Shown here piece by piece: positions 46,001-59,070 of a DNA stretch of 64,000 bases. Positions within the stretch are counted from its first letter, which is position 1; each line of letters starts with the position of its first letter. The position numbers and the translations under genes are program-made. The DNA comes from Phalacrocorax aristotelis. Lineage: Eukaryota; Chordata; Aves; Suliformes; Phalacrocoracidae. The stretch covers positions 23,133,501-23,197,500 of the forward strand of contig NC_134287.1 in NCBI RefSeq assembly GCF_949628215.1, read 5' to 3'. The notes under the pieces were generated by a model, which made no database searches, had not been told where the DNA came from, and saw nothing but the letters and a program-made list of their open reading frames with translations.

Positions 46001-48248
46001 AGGATCATCGCACAGATTCTGCTTCCTGTTTGTTCTTAATCTGTTGCAGCAAACACTGTGATGAACTACTGTCGCGTTAGAAGAACGAGCGAATCGGAAA
46101 ACACACAAGGTCGTGTTTTCCTGGTTCATGCTGGTTCATATTGTGGTCTTTTGCATGTCAGCAAAAGAGGTCAGAGCTTCCCTTTTCTGTTTAACAACAA
46201 CAAAATTTAACAAGAAGAGTTCAACACCAAAAAAACCCTCCTGCTGAATCTCGGTCAGAGCATACAATGAGTCAAATATGTTTCCCTTAAAACAGTTGGA
46301 AGACTGTGGTATAAAACAGGCAGACTAAAATGCAATGCTGCGAAATAGGACATCTGTCTCCCAAGACCAATTTTGGCCACCTCTGCAAACAAATCAATAA
46401 GCTTCCTGTTTTCCAAAAATAAGTGTAAGAAGGACAGCAGTATGTAGCGAAGGAATGTGTTCCTGCACCTTGTGTAAAGCCTTTGTGAAGCAGCTGTTTA
46501 CCTGGGCATCCGCTTTGCCCATCTCCAAAGCAGACTGCTTGGCTGGCAAAGATGCTCCTGTGCAGTGAGTACTGCCACTCATGGAGAAAACAGTTCTACC
46601 TTTCTTAGCCCCTCTCTGTCCGTCTTCAGGAGTTTCTTTGTGGGTTTCCTTTTTTTTTTTTCTTTTTTTAACATCTCGAGCTAGGCCTGGGGTTAGCTGA
46701 TGGCTATGTGAGGTAGTTTTTGTGTTTTCTGCTCACACAGTTCTTCATTGTACAAAATCCCTGCCAAAAAGGGTTGCCAAGCTTTTTGGCTGTAGCGTTA
46801 CAGCAGTGAGCTGAAGGGAGTTACAAGCAGCCTTCTGTTCATTTAAAAAATAAAAATAAAAAAAGGCAAAACAGAAATAACCGAGCCCCCAGTCCCCCAC
46901 GCTCTCAGGAAAGGCGCTTGTCTACTTCCATCTTTAGTGAAGGGCTGTTCCTGCCTGCGCGTGGAAAGGCTGCTCCATGGCTGAAGGAGATGCCAAGAAC
47001 AACAGGTGAGTCCTGGCTGCTTTCCTGAGAAGGCTAGCAGATGTCACTCAAGTCCCGTGAACAAGCAGAAACATCCTTAAGACCAGGCGTTCAAGTCTCT
47101 GCTGGGTGTGAGAGGGAATTACGATACCTCATGCTTGGGGCTACTGATTTTCTGTAGGCTTGGGACATGAAACAGATTGAGAAGGTAAGCTCGAGTCCAG
47201 CGTCCGTCCTCTAACACTGGATGTGGTCCCCAGGATGGAGGTTTAAGAGGGGATGTTCAAGAGTTATCCCGTCATAATTTGGCTTTGCAGTAAAACCCCT
47301 GCCAGATGTTTAACTGCAGTCGAAACCCGTCTGCCTTCTGCTTCTGCCGTGATAATCGCTGTCATCTGGTGCCCTCAGAGCAGCAGTTCTGCTCCTCAGT
47401 GCTGATGGAGGAGTACCTGGTATCCCTGCGAGAAACCTTCCCGCCTTCCCTGCGGGTTGCTGTGTCCTGCGAGTCCCCTGTCACCAAGGGCGCAGCTTCT
47501 GCTGTCCTTACACCTGGGTGTGTGACATTCCTGGGCCCTTCAGAAAGCAAACAATGGCCTTTAACTGCCTGAGACTCCTTGCCAATGCAGAGGCGAAGGG
47601 AAAAATGTCCGTGTTACACCCTTGCCAGGTCCTGTGAGAGCGCTCGGAAGGTTAGAAGAACTGGTTTCCTGCCATTTTCTGCCCGGAGGGCTGGGGAAGG
47701 ACCCTCCAAGGACTGGAAGGTTGTATGTGCTGGGACTGCTTTTTTGTCTTCCTCCCTTGTGACGCCAGGCGGTCTGACACGCGTCTGTCTGTTAACACCA
47801 GCTTAAAGAGTGAAGCAGACGAGTGGAATTTAAACACTGCAGGTGAGTCACCGGATTTTTGCCACTTTACTAAGAAGGGCTGCAGAGTTTCAGTAAAAAC
47901 ACGATAACAGAGAAGTCGGTGCTTAGGAGGCATGTGAGTGGATTGGACACTGGGGTCCTTCTCTGAATCAGTGGCTCGGTGCCAGAGGTGGGTTTAAACA
48001 CCTGCCTTAAGCAGTATCCCGCCAAAAAGCACAACTTTGGGTCTGCGTATGGGAGCTGAAGAAGCTGGCTTACTTCACCTCAGTGGAAAGATGATTCTTC
48101 GGTTTTGGCAAGGCTTAAAGCAAAAATCTTGTAGCAAATTGCCTTTTTTTGCCTCAGCCATTATGCAGATAATTTTGCAAAAGCATAAACTGAGAGCACG
48201 GTGATGTGTCATTTCTTAACTGATTTTAAAAAGCTAACGTAGAAGTTT

Positions 48249-48281
48249 CTAAAGTTACTTCTACATTAGAAGTTACTTTAG
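48249..48281. repeat. imperfect hairpin
   Basis: A 14-bp arm CTAAAGTTACTTCT, a 5-base loop, and a 14-bp arm complementary at all but one position. It lies in AT-rich spacer with no sign of a gene. Confidence 0.6.
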
Positions 48282-51200
48282 TCTTTTCCTCCCAGAGAAA
48301 AAGCTCTGTTGGGTTAAAACCTAAACGGCAATGTTCAGGAATTGCAGGTGGTCTTTAGTATTCTCTGTAGTAGGTTCTGTGCTGCCCATTGAACAGCGCT
48401 AGCAGATTCCTGTGTGCTGTGAAACTTCACTTTTTGTTCAATTTTTAAGATTTCCCTCCTTATGCTTTTAAAACTCGTGCATGGTTTTAGGAAACGGTGG
48501 GCCTTTTTCAGTCCGTTCCAATTCTTGCTACACTAAAGGCTTATTATAGTCTCCCTTGCTCCGCACTGTGGTTTTGGAGGTTTCCTCCCGAAGTCTACAG
48601 CTGCGCTTCAGCTGATTTCCTAAATGCAAGCCCTGCAGAATCCGAGTATGGTTTTCAGTTGGGGGCGTGTCAGTATTTTATTCTGACATTACTCAAACCA
48701 ATACTAAACTGATCAGTATTTTTTTGTAATAAGCCACTGTGCTAATATTCTGACTCTGTAGATAACTTTTCTGTGCATAATCCACATTCCTTTTACTTGG
48801 CCTCAAGCTTTCAGCCCCGAAAGCCACTCAGCGCCCCGCTGTACCCAGGCTCCCCCCGCCCCGGCGGGCGCTGCCGGGTGGCACACGGACCCTCCTAAGG
48901 GGAAATAGTGTTTTCTGCAACTGGAGGGTGAGTCTGGTTATTTCTGTTCAAAAGCAGGTTTTCTTACCAAATTTTTGTATCCTGTCTTGTCTGACTTACT
49001 AGATTTATTAACAGGAACTAACTGTGTAGGTGGCCACAGTGGCTTGTGTTGCTCCGTGAGCTGTCGGCTGACTCAGAAGAGCTGTTGGCGAGGGCTGGTG
49101 ACAGCCCTACGACGCCCACTTGGGAACCCAGCGACAGTTGAGAAAGTGGTGGTTTCCCGCGGGGCTGGGCGGCTCCGGGAGAGGGCGAGCGGGGAGCCGC
49201 AGCCTCCGCCTGGCTGGTGTGCTTCATTACCTTGGGCTGCCCTAACCCCTGTGGTGGTACAGCTGTACGGCGGGGGCTGGCGCCCTGCGGCGGCTGCCCC
49301 CGCGCCCGGCGTCCTGCGAGGAGCACCGGGTGGGCGGAGGTGGCCGGGCCGTGCCCGGGAGCGGCAGTGGTGCATAGCATGCCGCCCCGAGGGCAGGGTC
49401 CCATGTAGGATGGGGTTACCAAGGGGGAAGGATATTTTGCCGAGCTCGTGTTGGAATTGTGGCACTTAATGACGCGCTATTTAAATAACCTTTTGTTCTG
49501 TGCTACCAGTGACTTGCAGAAAAAAAACCTGCATGGTTTTGATTCCATCAGGGTTCCTAAGGCGTAGATGAGATTTTTACCAGTTGCTTTATTGTGGCTT
49601 ATAGTTAGCGTACCACCTATTCCGTGCCAATAAGGTCTAGCAGGGCCACCAGCGCGGCTGCCCCGGCAGCACCTCCAGCAGAACAGCTTTCGCCTGCGCT
49701 GGGCAGCGGGGAAGGCTGTGCCATGCCGGCTGACGGTGGCAGCGCCACCAAGCCCTCCGCTTTCTCCGGGTGCGCGGGGGCGTCGCTGGGCGGCAGGGCT
49801 GCCTTCCCAGCCCGGACTCCCCTCGGGACCCTTGCTCTGCAGGTCCTGCCCTGCTCGCTGCAGCCCCTTACGAACACAAACCCCTGCCGAGTGCTCGCGC
49901 CAGTGCTGGCGATAGCAGGGGTAAAGAGGACTAGCCTGGGATGGCGGTGGCAAAACATCGCAGCACCCGCTTCTGTCTAAATATCACCTGTAACGTTTTC
50001 CTAAAGCTTCTCCTTTTGTCTCTCTTCCAGTTTCATGCTTTTCTGTGCTCCGTTCTCTATTCGGACGCTTCCCGAGTGTCCTCCCCACTCCGCCGGGCCA
50101 GGCAGGGAAAGCCAAGCTCTGCTGGGGCGCGCCTGCCCTGAGCTCTGGTTTGCGCGCGAGGGACCAGCCTGAGCGCAGGCAGTGGGGGTCACCCGAGCTG
50201 ACGGGCGTCACGGAGAGCTGCACACGGGCGCCTGGCTCTCCGGCGGTGCGCAGGCAACCCTAATTAGATGGGAAGCTTGCTTTAATCCAATGAAACGTCT
50301 GTCTTGTATGGAAAATATTTTCTTTCCCCTAAACTCAATTTTTTCTTTTTTTTAAAGTGCATATTATAAAACACAAAGTTGGGCAAGTTGTTTTTAAAAC
50401 TAATTTCTCAGGAAAAACACATAAATTGTAAGCTGTTTTTCATTAGACGCCAAAACCTGAAGCATTTGGCTTTGATAACCGAAGTCTAATGTGGCTTGAA
50501 ACAGAATATAGTTGAAATAAAAAATCTTCAGTGCAGCTGGACTGAATATGGAGCGAACCCCCTCCGACGGGCTCGGGGGGAGGAAAAGGCAGGGTTGATT
50601 TTCTTCATGGAAAATCCTCCGTGTTGGTGGTGTTACACTAAAGGTGTGTGAGGGTGAAGCGCTGGCCCCGAGGGGTGCAGGGGGGCCAGTTTTGGAGGAG
50701 GCGTGGGGCCCTGCCATGCTGGGGGCTGGGGCCGCTGCTCGGGGCTCAGCCCCGCATCAATGATCCCCCCATGCTGGGCTGCGGGAAGCGGGTTTCCCAT
50801 CGCCCGGCCTCGAGCGGGGAAATGATCTGGGGCCAGACCCCCTGACATACAGCATCTTTCCCGCACGCTGGTGCTGCCCGTTTGGTGGAGGCGGGAGCAA
50901 AGCGTTTTAAGGAGCTGTACACAGCCTGGCCCCACGAGGCGGGGGGTAACGAACAGGGAGGTGCTGGTGCGTCCTCGGGGGAGCTGGTCCCGGGGCTCTG
51001 GTCCGGGGCGCGGGGCGTGCAGCAGCCTTGACCGGCACACCGAGGGACGTGGTGCGCGCGGTCCCCACCGCGGGTGACAGCTGGGGTGGGGCCCGGTGGT
51101 TGTGGGCAAACCCGGCACGGGGACGGTAACGCCAGGTCACCCAGCCCACGTGTTAATGGCTGCAGGAAGGTGAAGGTGGTTCTGGTGTGGTGGAGGAGCT

Positions 51201-52429
51201 TGGGCTCGACAGCAGCAGGGGCTCGTGGGGAGGAGAGCGGAGGGGCCGGGCAGCCCCATGGGCGGCTGGGGCTGGCGGGGGTCCCAGCCTTGTGGCCCCG
51301 TGCGAACACATGGGACCTGGGCCTGGAGCACGCATCTACTCCAGGACTGAAATTTGGTCTTGTTTTGTGTCTTATTACCGATGCGGGGGTGGGGATCCTT
51401 TCTGCTTTGATTCTGTTTATGACTTTCCTCCACCCCATCATTTTGCTCAGCAACGTCATTTGCAGAAACCTGTAATGATCCAGCATGGTTTTAATTTGCT
51501 TATGGGTGTGAGCTAATGAGCGGTTTGAAATCAGGCTTTGCTGGTTGGTGTGCTGTCACTGCGTGCTCCTGCTCGGCCGGACCCTCTCCCGCTTGGCACC
51601 GTGGCTTTGCCACGGAAAGTCCCAGACACGATCCTGCACTATTGCAAGTGATCAGTGACGCAGTTAGTAAAAGGACATCATAGACACAAATATCTGTATC
51701 AATGAGTTTTAAATGAGAATCCTCATGTTACTGTTGCCTCTCCAAACCGTATTTATAATTTCCACAACTGAAGCTCTGTTGCTAAAGAAAAATTGAATTT
51801 TCCCAGCAGCGTGGAGGCTTAGCTGATGAGTCACTGTGCTTCATTAGCGAATCTTAGATCTGCTGTGAATTGCTCAGTGGCTGCTGATACAAAGTGGGCT
51901 GAGAAAATGCTCATTTTGAGCAGATAATTTTAGAATTTGGGTCTCTTCCCTGGCAGGGGAGGGTGCAAGTGCATGGGGGTTTGGAGCCACTTGTGTAGGT
52001 GCGTGCCGCTCTCCCGAGCGTATCTTCAGGCATAAAGACAAACCGAAGAGCCTGTGCTACTTTCTTGAGTTAAATCCATGTGTGGATTTCAGTTTAGTGA
52101 AGATTCTTTTAAATTCAACAATAACTCAGTGTAAGTTAAGTATGTATTGGATTAGATGGATTATGTAGTTGGGGGAATGGCCCTAGCATGAGGGAGTTGG
52201 GGAGAATGGGGCTGTATTGGCAACATTCAGTGTTAAAGTGTGTAATGGGGGAGCACAAAAGTGTTTTTTGGGGGAATTCAGTGGTTTTCAGCTTTTATTC
52301 CACAGATGATGATGTTTTTTTCTGAAGTCCCTCAAAAGGTGACTGAGAAAGCAAGCTCATAAGTGTTCTCTGTGAAATGTCTGTGTTTCCACTGGAAAAT
52401 GCGAAGGGATTGTGAACCCAACAAACCTG

Positions 52430-52680
52430 AAAGGCCCACGGCCAGGAACGCGCCCCTGCGGGGTCGCTGGCAGGGCACGGCAGCACCCCCGGGTTTCCAT
52501 CGCCAGGGCTCCGGCGGCCGCGGGGCGATGCCCGCGGGCAGCTGCCGAACGGCAGGACCTCGTGCTCTGCGGAGGGCCCCGCCAGGCGCCGTGCCACCGC
52601 GCGCCGCGTTACCGGGGCCGTGCCGCCAAAAGTCGTCCCGTGTCGCACTGAAGGGCTTTTGCCTCGGCATCCGTCTGCTT
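52430..52680. promoter_or_regulatory. CpG-dense block, orphan CpG island candidate
   Basis: Very high GC with many CpG dinucleotides (for example CCGGCGGCCGCGGGGCGATG) over about 250 bp in ordinary spacer. There is no recognisable exon and no TATA or initiator that I can assign. It could be a distal promoter, enhancer or non-coding RNA start. Confidence 0.35.
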
Positions 52681-55600
52681 CTGAAGGAGAATGCAGAAAA
52701 TGTTCTTAAGGGCTGTTATAAAGTGGCCTGGCTAGCAAGGAGGTTGCCAGTTTACACAGCTAATCCAGTCTGGCGTGCAAGGAGCAGCGCGTTGGTTTGT
52801 GCGACGGTTGCTGCTTTTAGCCATGGGAGTGTTCGTTCTGTTTCCTGGAAGATGACTTTTCCACATAATAACTTGTGATTTGGAGTTCCGTGACACTAAA
52901 CCGATTTGAGAATCATTCTGTTGGCTTTGTTTCCTCTGATATCAATATTTAAGGACTGCAATTCCATTATTACTTTAATTCTTTCTTGTCTCTTGGCAGG
53001 TTTCTAACCTTAGCTGCTCAAGGGCTTCCTGTGAGGGACTTTGTCAGAAGATGTTGTTGCCATACAAGCCGTGTGGGGAGGCCCTCCTCTATCCGTGGTT
53101 CCGCGGGTGTACCAGGGAGCCTCCCGCGTCTCCCCGCAAGCCCCCTCCCCTGGAGCGCTGCCCGTTCCCTGCGTCCGCGCCGGAGCAGCAGCAGCCGTGC
53201 CGCAGAGGGCGACGGCCCCGTCCTGCACCCGCGGGTGTCGTGGGGGGACCAGGGCCGCCGGTGCTGTGCCGCAGCGCGGGGTCTCCTCTCCACAGGAGGT
53301 TTTTGTGCAGGGGGAGGCATTTCCCGCGGGAGCAGCAGCGTTCCTGTTAGTATAATGCTTTTTATCTTTCTTCTTATTATGGCTTGCGTGTGCACCGAAA
53401 ACTACATCAGCAGTTTCCTAAGCAGCAGTTTCCACTGTGGCTTGAACTAATGAAGTTTATTGTAATATACAGGTAATTTTTTCTTCCCGGTGCTAGACTT
53501 TGTCAGCTGCTAATAAATGTTGCCTGGCTCAGCCCCCGTGGTTTGTCCCTGACATATGAAACACTTCTTGGTATGATAATTGCAGCAATTTCAAGAAATA
53601 GGAGTAGGGGTCTGGACAGGAATTGCCTTTGGAAACATCTGTTTCACCTTTCTATCTATGACCTTGCTCTGAAAAAATCTTTTAAATTAAAAGAAAGATT
53701 GTTCAATATAATACAGTCCCTGGAGTGACTTACAAATGCCTGTAAAAGCTACACTAACGCCAGCTTCACCCTTACAAATTGATACCCAGAGGGACGAAAA
53801 CTCCGTGGCCTCTGTCTGCAAAACTCTTCTCACAGAGAACTGCATTTATAAAGGTAGTTTTTCTGAGTTTCATCTTCTCTGATGCTGCCTTTCCCTCCTG
53901 TTCAGTTTGTCCCCGCTGTGATGTACCCCAGGCACCGGGTGCAGGGGGTGCAAGGGGGTTTGCAGGCACACGCTGAGCAAGGTCGAAGCACACGACGAGT
54001 GCCACGTGCCAGCGGCTCTTGCGCACCTTAGACCAGGGCGATGCTGTGGACGTCAAGGACGGGTGTTGGGGTGGCCCCAGAGGTCAGGCCTAACCTGAAT
54101 GCCCTTCTGCAGCAAACGTCTGGTCTCAGATGATTCTGGCAGGACAAAGGCTGTCGGGGAAAGCGGGGCATTTTCTCGGCACCAGTTGGCGTGTCAGCAG
54201 CCCGTGGGCAGACCCTGCGGCAGTGCTGCGTGAACGGGGACCAGCATGGGTATTGCCCCTCCATTGACTCCTGTTTGGTGGTGCAGAGCTCAGAGCAGTG
54301 CCTGGGATGGCGTGAGACGTGTCCATCTCCACATCTGGCTGTGCTCGAGCAGTGGTCCCTGCTGGGCATGGGTGCTGCCGTGGGGTGGCCGGGGGGTGAT
54401 GGGGGACATGCTGACCACTCCTGCACCCCCCCAGGGTTGTGAGATGGGGTTTGGTGGGAGCACATCTGGAGCTGGTGGGTGATGGCACAGCCATGGGTGG
54501 GTTGTTCCCACCGGCCTTTGGGTGCTGGATGGGGCTGGGGAGGGGGGGCATTTGCACGCAGGATGGGATGGAGAACCGGTTATCAGGTAGAGTGCTGTGT
54601 GGTGAAGCTGCTTGTGTCCTGACAGCTTGGGGGGCAGGAACGGGGTGCTGTCCTACAAGGCCAATGCGAGGGAGCAGTACGCCAAGCCAACGAACGTCAG
54701 GCCACCCGAGCCGCAGGGGCAGAACTGAGCAGCTGGGAAAAGTCGGTTTGGTGCGAGGCTGCACAAGCTTTGTTACCTTCAGAGACTTGAAAAACACAAC
54801 TTCCCCTGAGAGAAGGCCGTTTGTCAGGTGGGAAAGGCCTGACTCAGACCCTCCTCTGCGCTGTCTGCAGACTTCGGCTGGCTTTGCATCGCAAGGCTGT
54901 GCCAGGCAGAATCAGCACAGAGTTTTCCAAAGGAGCTAAATTTAAGTCCATGTCGCAGTGGAGAGGGACGGTAAGACACCGAACGCCTCCGGGCCCTGAG
55001 AGGGGACAGCCGTGCGCTGCAGCGCTGCTGCGGGAGCTGCCGGCACCGGCGGCACAGCGTTCGCCCTGCGTGATGCTGAACACATACAGCAGAGAAAACC
55101 AGCAGCTCACTGACATGCAAATTGATATCTCCTCATTTGTACAGACTGCAGAAGGCTTTGGAGGAAAGCTAATGCTTCCTTGGCTTAATTAAACCTGTTC
55201 GATAATGTCGTTGTCTTTGCTATTTGCTATGCCTGGTCCCAACCCCACCTTCTTGGAAGGGTCTGTGGTAGGGTCCTGCTGCTGCTATCACCGGGGCACC
55301 TTCGTGCCTAAATGTAATTCATCCTTATTTCAAGGTTAAGCTGTTCTTCCCACCACAGATGTCAATTATCAGCTGTAATTAATGGGGTTTTCCCCCTCCC
55401 ATTACAGGTACTGGGGATTAGTTATGATCAGCCGGTTAGGATCAGTTGCTTGCACAACGGTGATGGGTGCTCCTTTTTGGGTGGTATCACTAGCATTTCC
55501 TTCATCATGAACCACTGATGTCCCTCTGGGAAGCGTGGAAAAACATTCTGTTTAGAAAAGCATTTTTTGTGCAGGGCTTTGAGTTTTTCCGTTTGCTACA

Positions 55601-57413
55601 AGTCAGCAAACAAAACTGTTGTTTACCGGTGCTGCCCGTACACATCATCTGTCGCTGCAGAACGGGACCCGTAATTCTCTACGTGAGGGAACAAGTGGCT
55701 GTAGCCAGAAGTCAGGGCTTCCGTCCTTTGGGAATTTACGGGTACAATACTGATTAATTTTAGAAGTACTTTGCATCTGCTGCAGAAGAAAAATCCAGCC
55801 ATGTTTCACCCTGAAATAGGTCACCCAGACTTCTGTACCTGACAGTCTCAATTGAAGTTGGACTTGGAAGGTGCTGCTGGGAAGTGCTCCGGGGCAGGGC
55901 TTGCCAGGGCAGTCGAGATAGGACCATACCTACCAACCCTGCCGCTCACTATTCAGCGCTACAGGGAAAAAAATGTAATGGCTGATGGATGGAGGAGAGC
56001 CCAGCGAGGAAGGGACGCGGCTTCAGGGACAAAGCAGCCAGCTGTACCAGCAAGGGGAAGGGCCGTTGACCGACAGTAACCCAAGGTGCAGAATGCTCTG
56101 GAGAAACAGAAAATAAAGAGAAGTGAGGTCATGCAGTGGGAACAGAATAAGAAACACATTCCTGCCCAATTGTGTTGTTTTCCTGTCTAGAAAATATGTT
56201 CTTCACGCTCACATCCGCTATTCGGGCTGGAAGGAGCGCTGTCTCAGTGCCAGCGAAGGTCCCGGCCGTGCCCGCCGTCCCACGCTGGCGTGACGCCTTG
56301 GCACGGCAACGCAGGGAGCGCTGGGGAGCTCGGCTCCACTCCTCTGCTCCCATTACCAGAGGGTCCAAAGCAACCTTGGTGGGGCTGTGCTGTGCTCACA
56401 CCTACGGCAAAGCACTGCCAAACTTTGTAAGGGATCTCTTAATAAATTACTTGTCCCTATGAGATTTGAAAGCAATTCTGCAGTCTTGCAAAAATTATAC
56501 TAATGTCTGCTGTAGCAACTTACCACTCATCTCACTCAATTGACTTAAAGCACTGAGTAATCGAATCACTAATGCACTGCTGCAGAAATGCTTAAAGAAG
56601 AAGGCGCTATGTATGTCAATAAACATCTTTTTGCAGCAGAACTTAAAAGCCAGACAAACACAGGGAGCCTGTTACTCCAGTGATTCAGATCTGCTACTTA
56701 AAGGAGATAAAAGAATTGTTTATCTACTAGAAATTCGGGATTTCAGGCATTTTGGTTTGGCTTTTTAATTGCATTTATTAGGTCTTGCTAACTCAATTGC
56801 AAGCACCAGCAGTAACTTAATCGCTGTTATTTGCTAGTATCTTAGGCACAGCATTGCAGACAGGGCTGGCTCGAGCACTCCGGCCGGGTCTGGCTGCGGA
56901 GGCGGCGCAGCCCCGTGCTGCAGGCAGGCGCTCCCTGAGGAAGCCCCTGCACCATCATGTTGCAGGGAAGTTTGATGTTTCGGTTTGACGTCAGTAACAC
57001 AAAGGCAAAGCTGGCCTCATGGTGACCCCTCGGGGCTTTCCTACGTGCCCGGTTCTCACCAGCCTTCCCAGGCGGCACACTGGGAATCGGTCTTGTGGTT
57101 CCCCGGGAGAAGCTCGTTTGCTGCCGAAGCATCAGCAGCAAAAGTCTGATGGTGGCAAGATTTGGGAGGCGATGGAGGAACGGATCAGACCCATGACCCC
57201 AGGCACCTCTGTGGGGAAGAGAGCAGTGAGAGCCGACCCCGCTGTGGCAGGCGGCCACGTGCCAGCAGGAGCCGGGCTGGCCTTGGGGGACCGGTGGGTT
57301 TGCAGCAGTTGCCGCTTTGCCCGGTGCATCCCTGCGGGCGCTGCGCATCCCGAAAGGAGGTCCTGGCAGGCAAAGGGGAGGAAAAAGGGGGATGGAGGGG
57401 CTGGGGGGCTGAG

Positions 57414-57469
57414 GGGAAGAGTCTGCACTTTTCCTGGGAAGAGTCTGCACTTTTCCTGGGAAGAGACTG
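57414..57469. repeat. 22-bp tandem repeat, 2.5 copies
   Basis: Unit GGGAAGAGTCTGCACTTTTC plus CT, two full copies and a partial third that diverges after GGGAAGAG. Confidence 0.85.
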
Positions 57470-59021
57470 AAAAGTAGTGTGTCCTCAAAGCTGCCACAGA
57501 AAAGTGCTCTCTCCTGTCCTCACCTTGGGCTTTTCCAGCGCAGAGCCCGGCTCGCGTGGTGTGGGAGGCAGCGGTGCGAGGAGGGAGGCAGGTCTCGGCG
57601 GGCGATCCGGCAGCACGCGGCACCACGCGGCAGCCTCGGGGAGAGGCTGGCGGCAGGACGGGTTTATGCTTTTCATGGTGACATTCAGCTCTGAGCCCCG
57701 TGGGACCAAAACTCAGCTCGCGGCTAAGGGAGAAGCTCCATTTTGTGTTTTCACTGAGTTTACAGATTTCTCTGTGCCTGACGCAATGCGGATGCAGCAG
57801 CGCAGGGATGGCGGGAGATGCCTTTGCTGCGTTTTTCTGGGTGACAGCGGTGTGATTTGGGGAGCCTTTCGCCTTGCTGTGTCCGACATACAAGCCCAGG
57901 CCAGGATCCACGGTACTACTGTTGGTTTGTTGTTCCTTAGCTGCTGATAGTTATATTTATTGGGCAGCTATATGTAGTATGTTCAAGGCTCCTTATGTAA
58001 TAGAGACAGCAGACTTGAAGGCAGAACAGGAAATCAATGCATTATATTGAAAACCTTTCGCAATAAATCAAGTTCTCAGGCCCAACCCTCTCAGAAAAGC
58101 CCTTCAGAAGTTGATGGAAATTCACCCTCTCTGTGGTGGGTGAGCCAGGCTGGCCTTGGGAAGAGCTGCCTTGCTCACAAGGCAGGTGATGGTGCCTTTG
58201 CTCTTCTAGTTTGAATAAACACAAAGCCGTTAGAGACGGAGGCCAAACCCAGCAACTGCCCGGATTCTGTTTTGATTTGCAATGCAGGCAGCGCTGCAGA
58301 GTGAGGCCCGGGGATGGAAGCGCCCCAAGACCCCCGGGCACCCCAAGCCCTGCGGCCATGCTCCGGGTTCCTCGGCAGCACTGACTCCAAGATGCTTCAC
58401 CCGCCGCTAGCCGAGCCCGGGAGGTGTGGGCAGAGCTCCTCCCCAGTCTGCCCACCGCCGTCCGTGCCGGGTCGGCGCCCCGGTGCCGCAGGGGCGATCG
58501 GTGGCGTTGCCTTGCCGGCACGCTCCCAGGCATCCTCTGCACCGTCTACAATGGAGCGGGAAGCCTCCCAGCTGGGGGAGTCCCATGCCTGTGCTTACAG
58601 CAAAAGCCTAAAATGTGCAAAGGGTCTGAGTGCCCTGGCGGGACCCCTGCGACAGGCCAGGGCCACCGTGCCCTGCGTCGAACCCCTCGCTGCAGGAGCT
58701 GCAGCTTTCTGCTGGAGGGCAAGCCGGCCCAGGCGATGCGGGGGGAGACCCTGCGAGTGCCCGTGGGGTCGACTGGCCGGGCCCCAGAGCACCAAACCCC
58801 CCCAGCTGCTGCAGGCCTGGGGTTTTAATGGGACACCCATTTAGCTGCTGTCGTGGGAGAGCCCACGTCTTTGGCCAGTATTGGTCCCAGCGGGATGCCC
58901 GACAAATTAAGCTCCTCGTGTCCTCTGCCGAGCTAATCTAACGACCTCACCCCTCAGACAGCCTGATTGCTAGCTGTGATTCAGTTAGCCAAGATCACGG
59001 AAAAGGAAAAATAAATTGCCT

Positions 59022-59070
59022 GTTGCTTCCTATGAAGCAACGACCTCACTTATTCCTGGTAGGAATAAGT
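59022..59070. repeat. two adjacent perfect hairpins
   Basis: The first has an 8-bp stem GTTGCTTC/GAAGCAAC (59022-59029, 59034-59041) with a 4-base loop. The second has a 9-bp stem ACTTATTCC/GGAATAAGT (59048-59056, 59062-59070) with a 5-base loop. They are 6 bp apart. Confidence 0.75.

Larger units (their letters stand above)
43035..59021. other. intergenic spacer with GC-rich blocks and AT-rich islands
   Basis: No exon of a known family recognised. GC/CpG-rich blocks lie near 44100-44400, 49060-49420, 49610-49930, 50040-50260, 52430-52680, 53080-53350 and 58300-58800. AT-rich islands with homeobox-like and AP-1-like motifs lie near 51640-51910, 55310-55440 and 56430-56840. ORFs of up to 259 codons (57132-57911, minus strand) overlap other ORFs in several frames and are taken as chance. 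No transposon with clear ends seen. Confidence 0.45.

Noticed and set aside
57132-57911. 259-codon minus-strand ORF
   Set aside because: Overlaps several ORFs in other frames and contains the 22-bp tandem repeat; no domain recognised.
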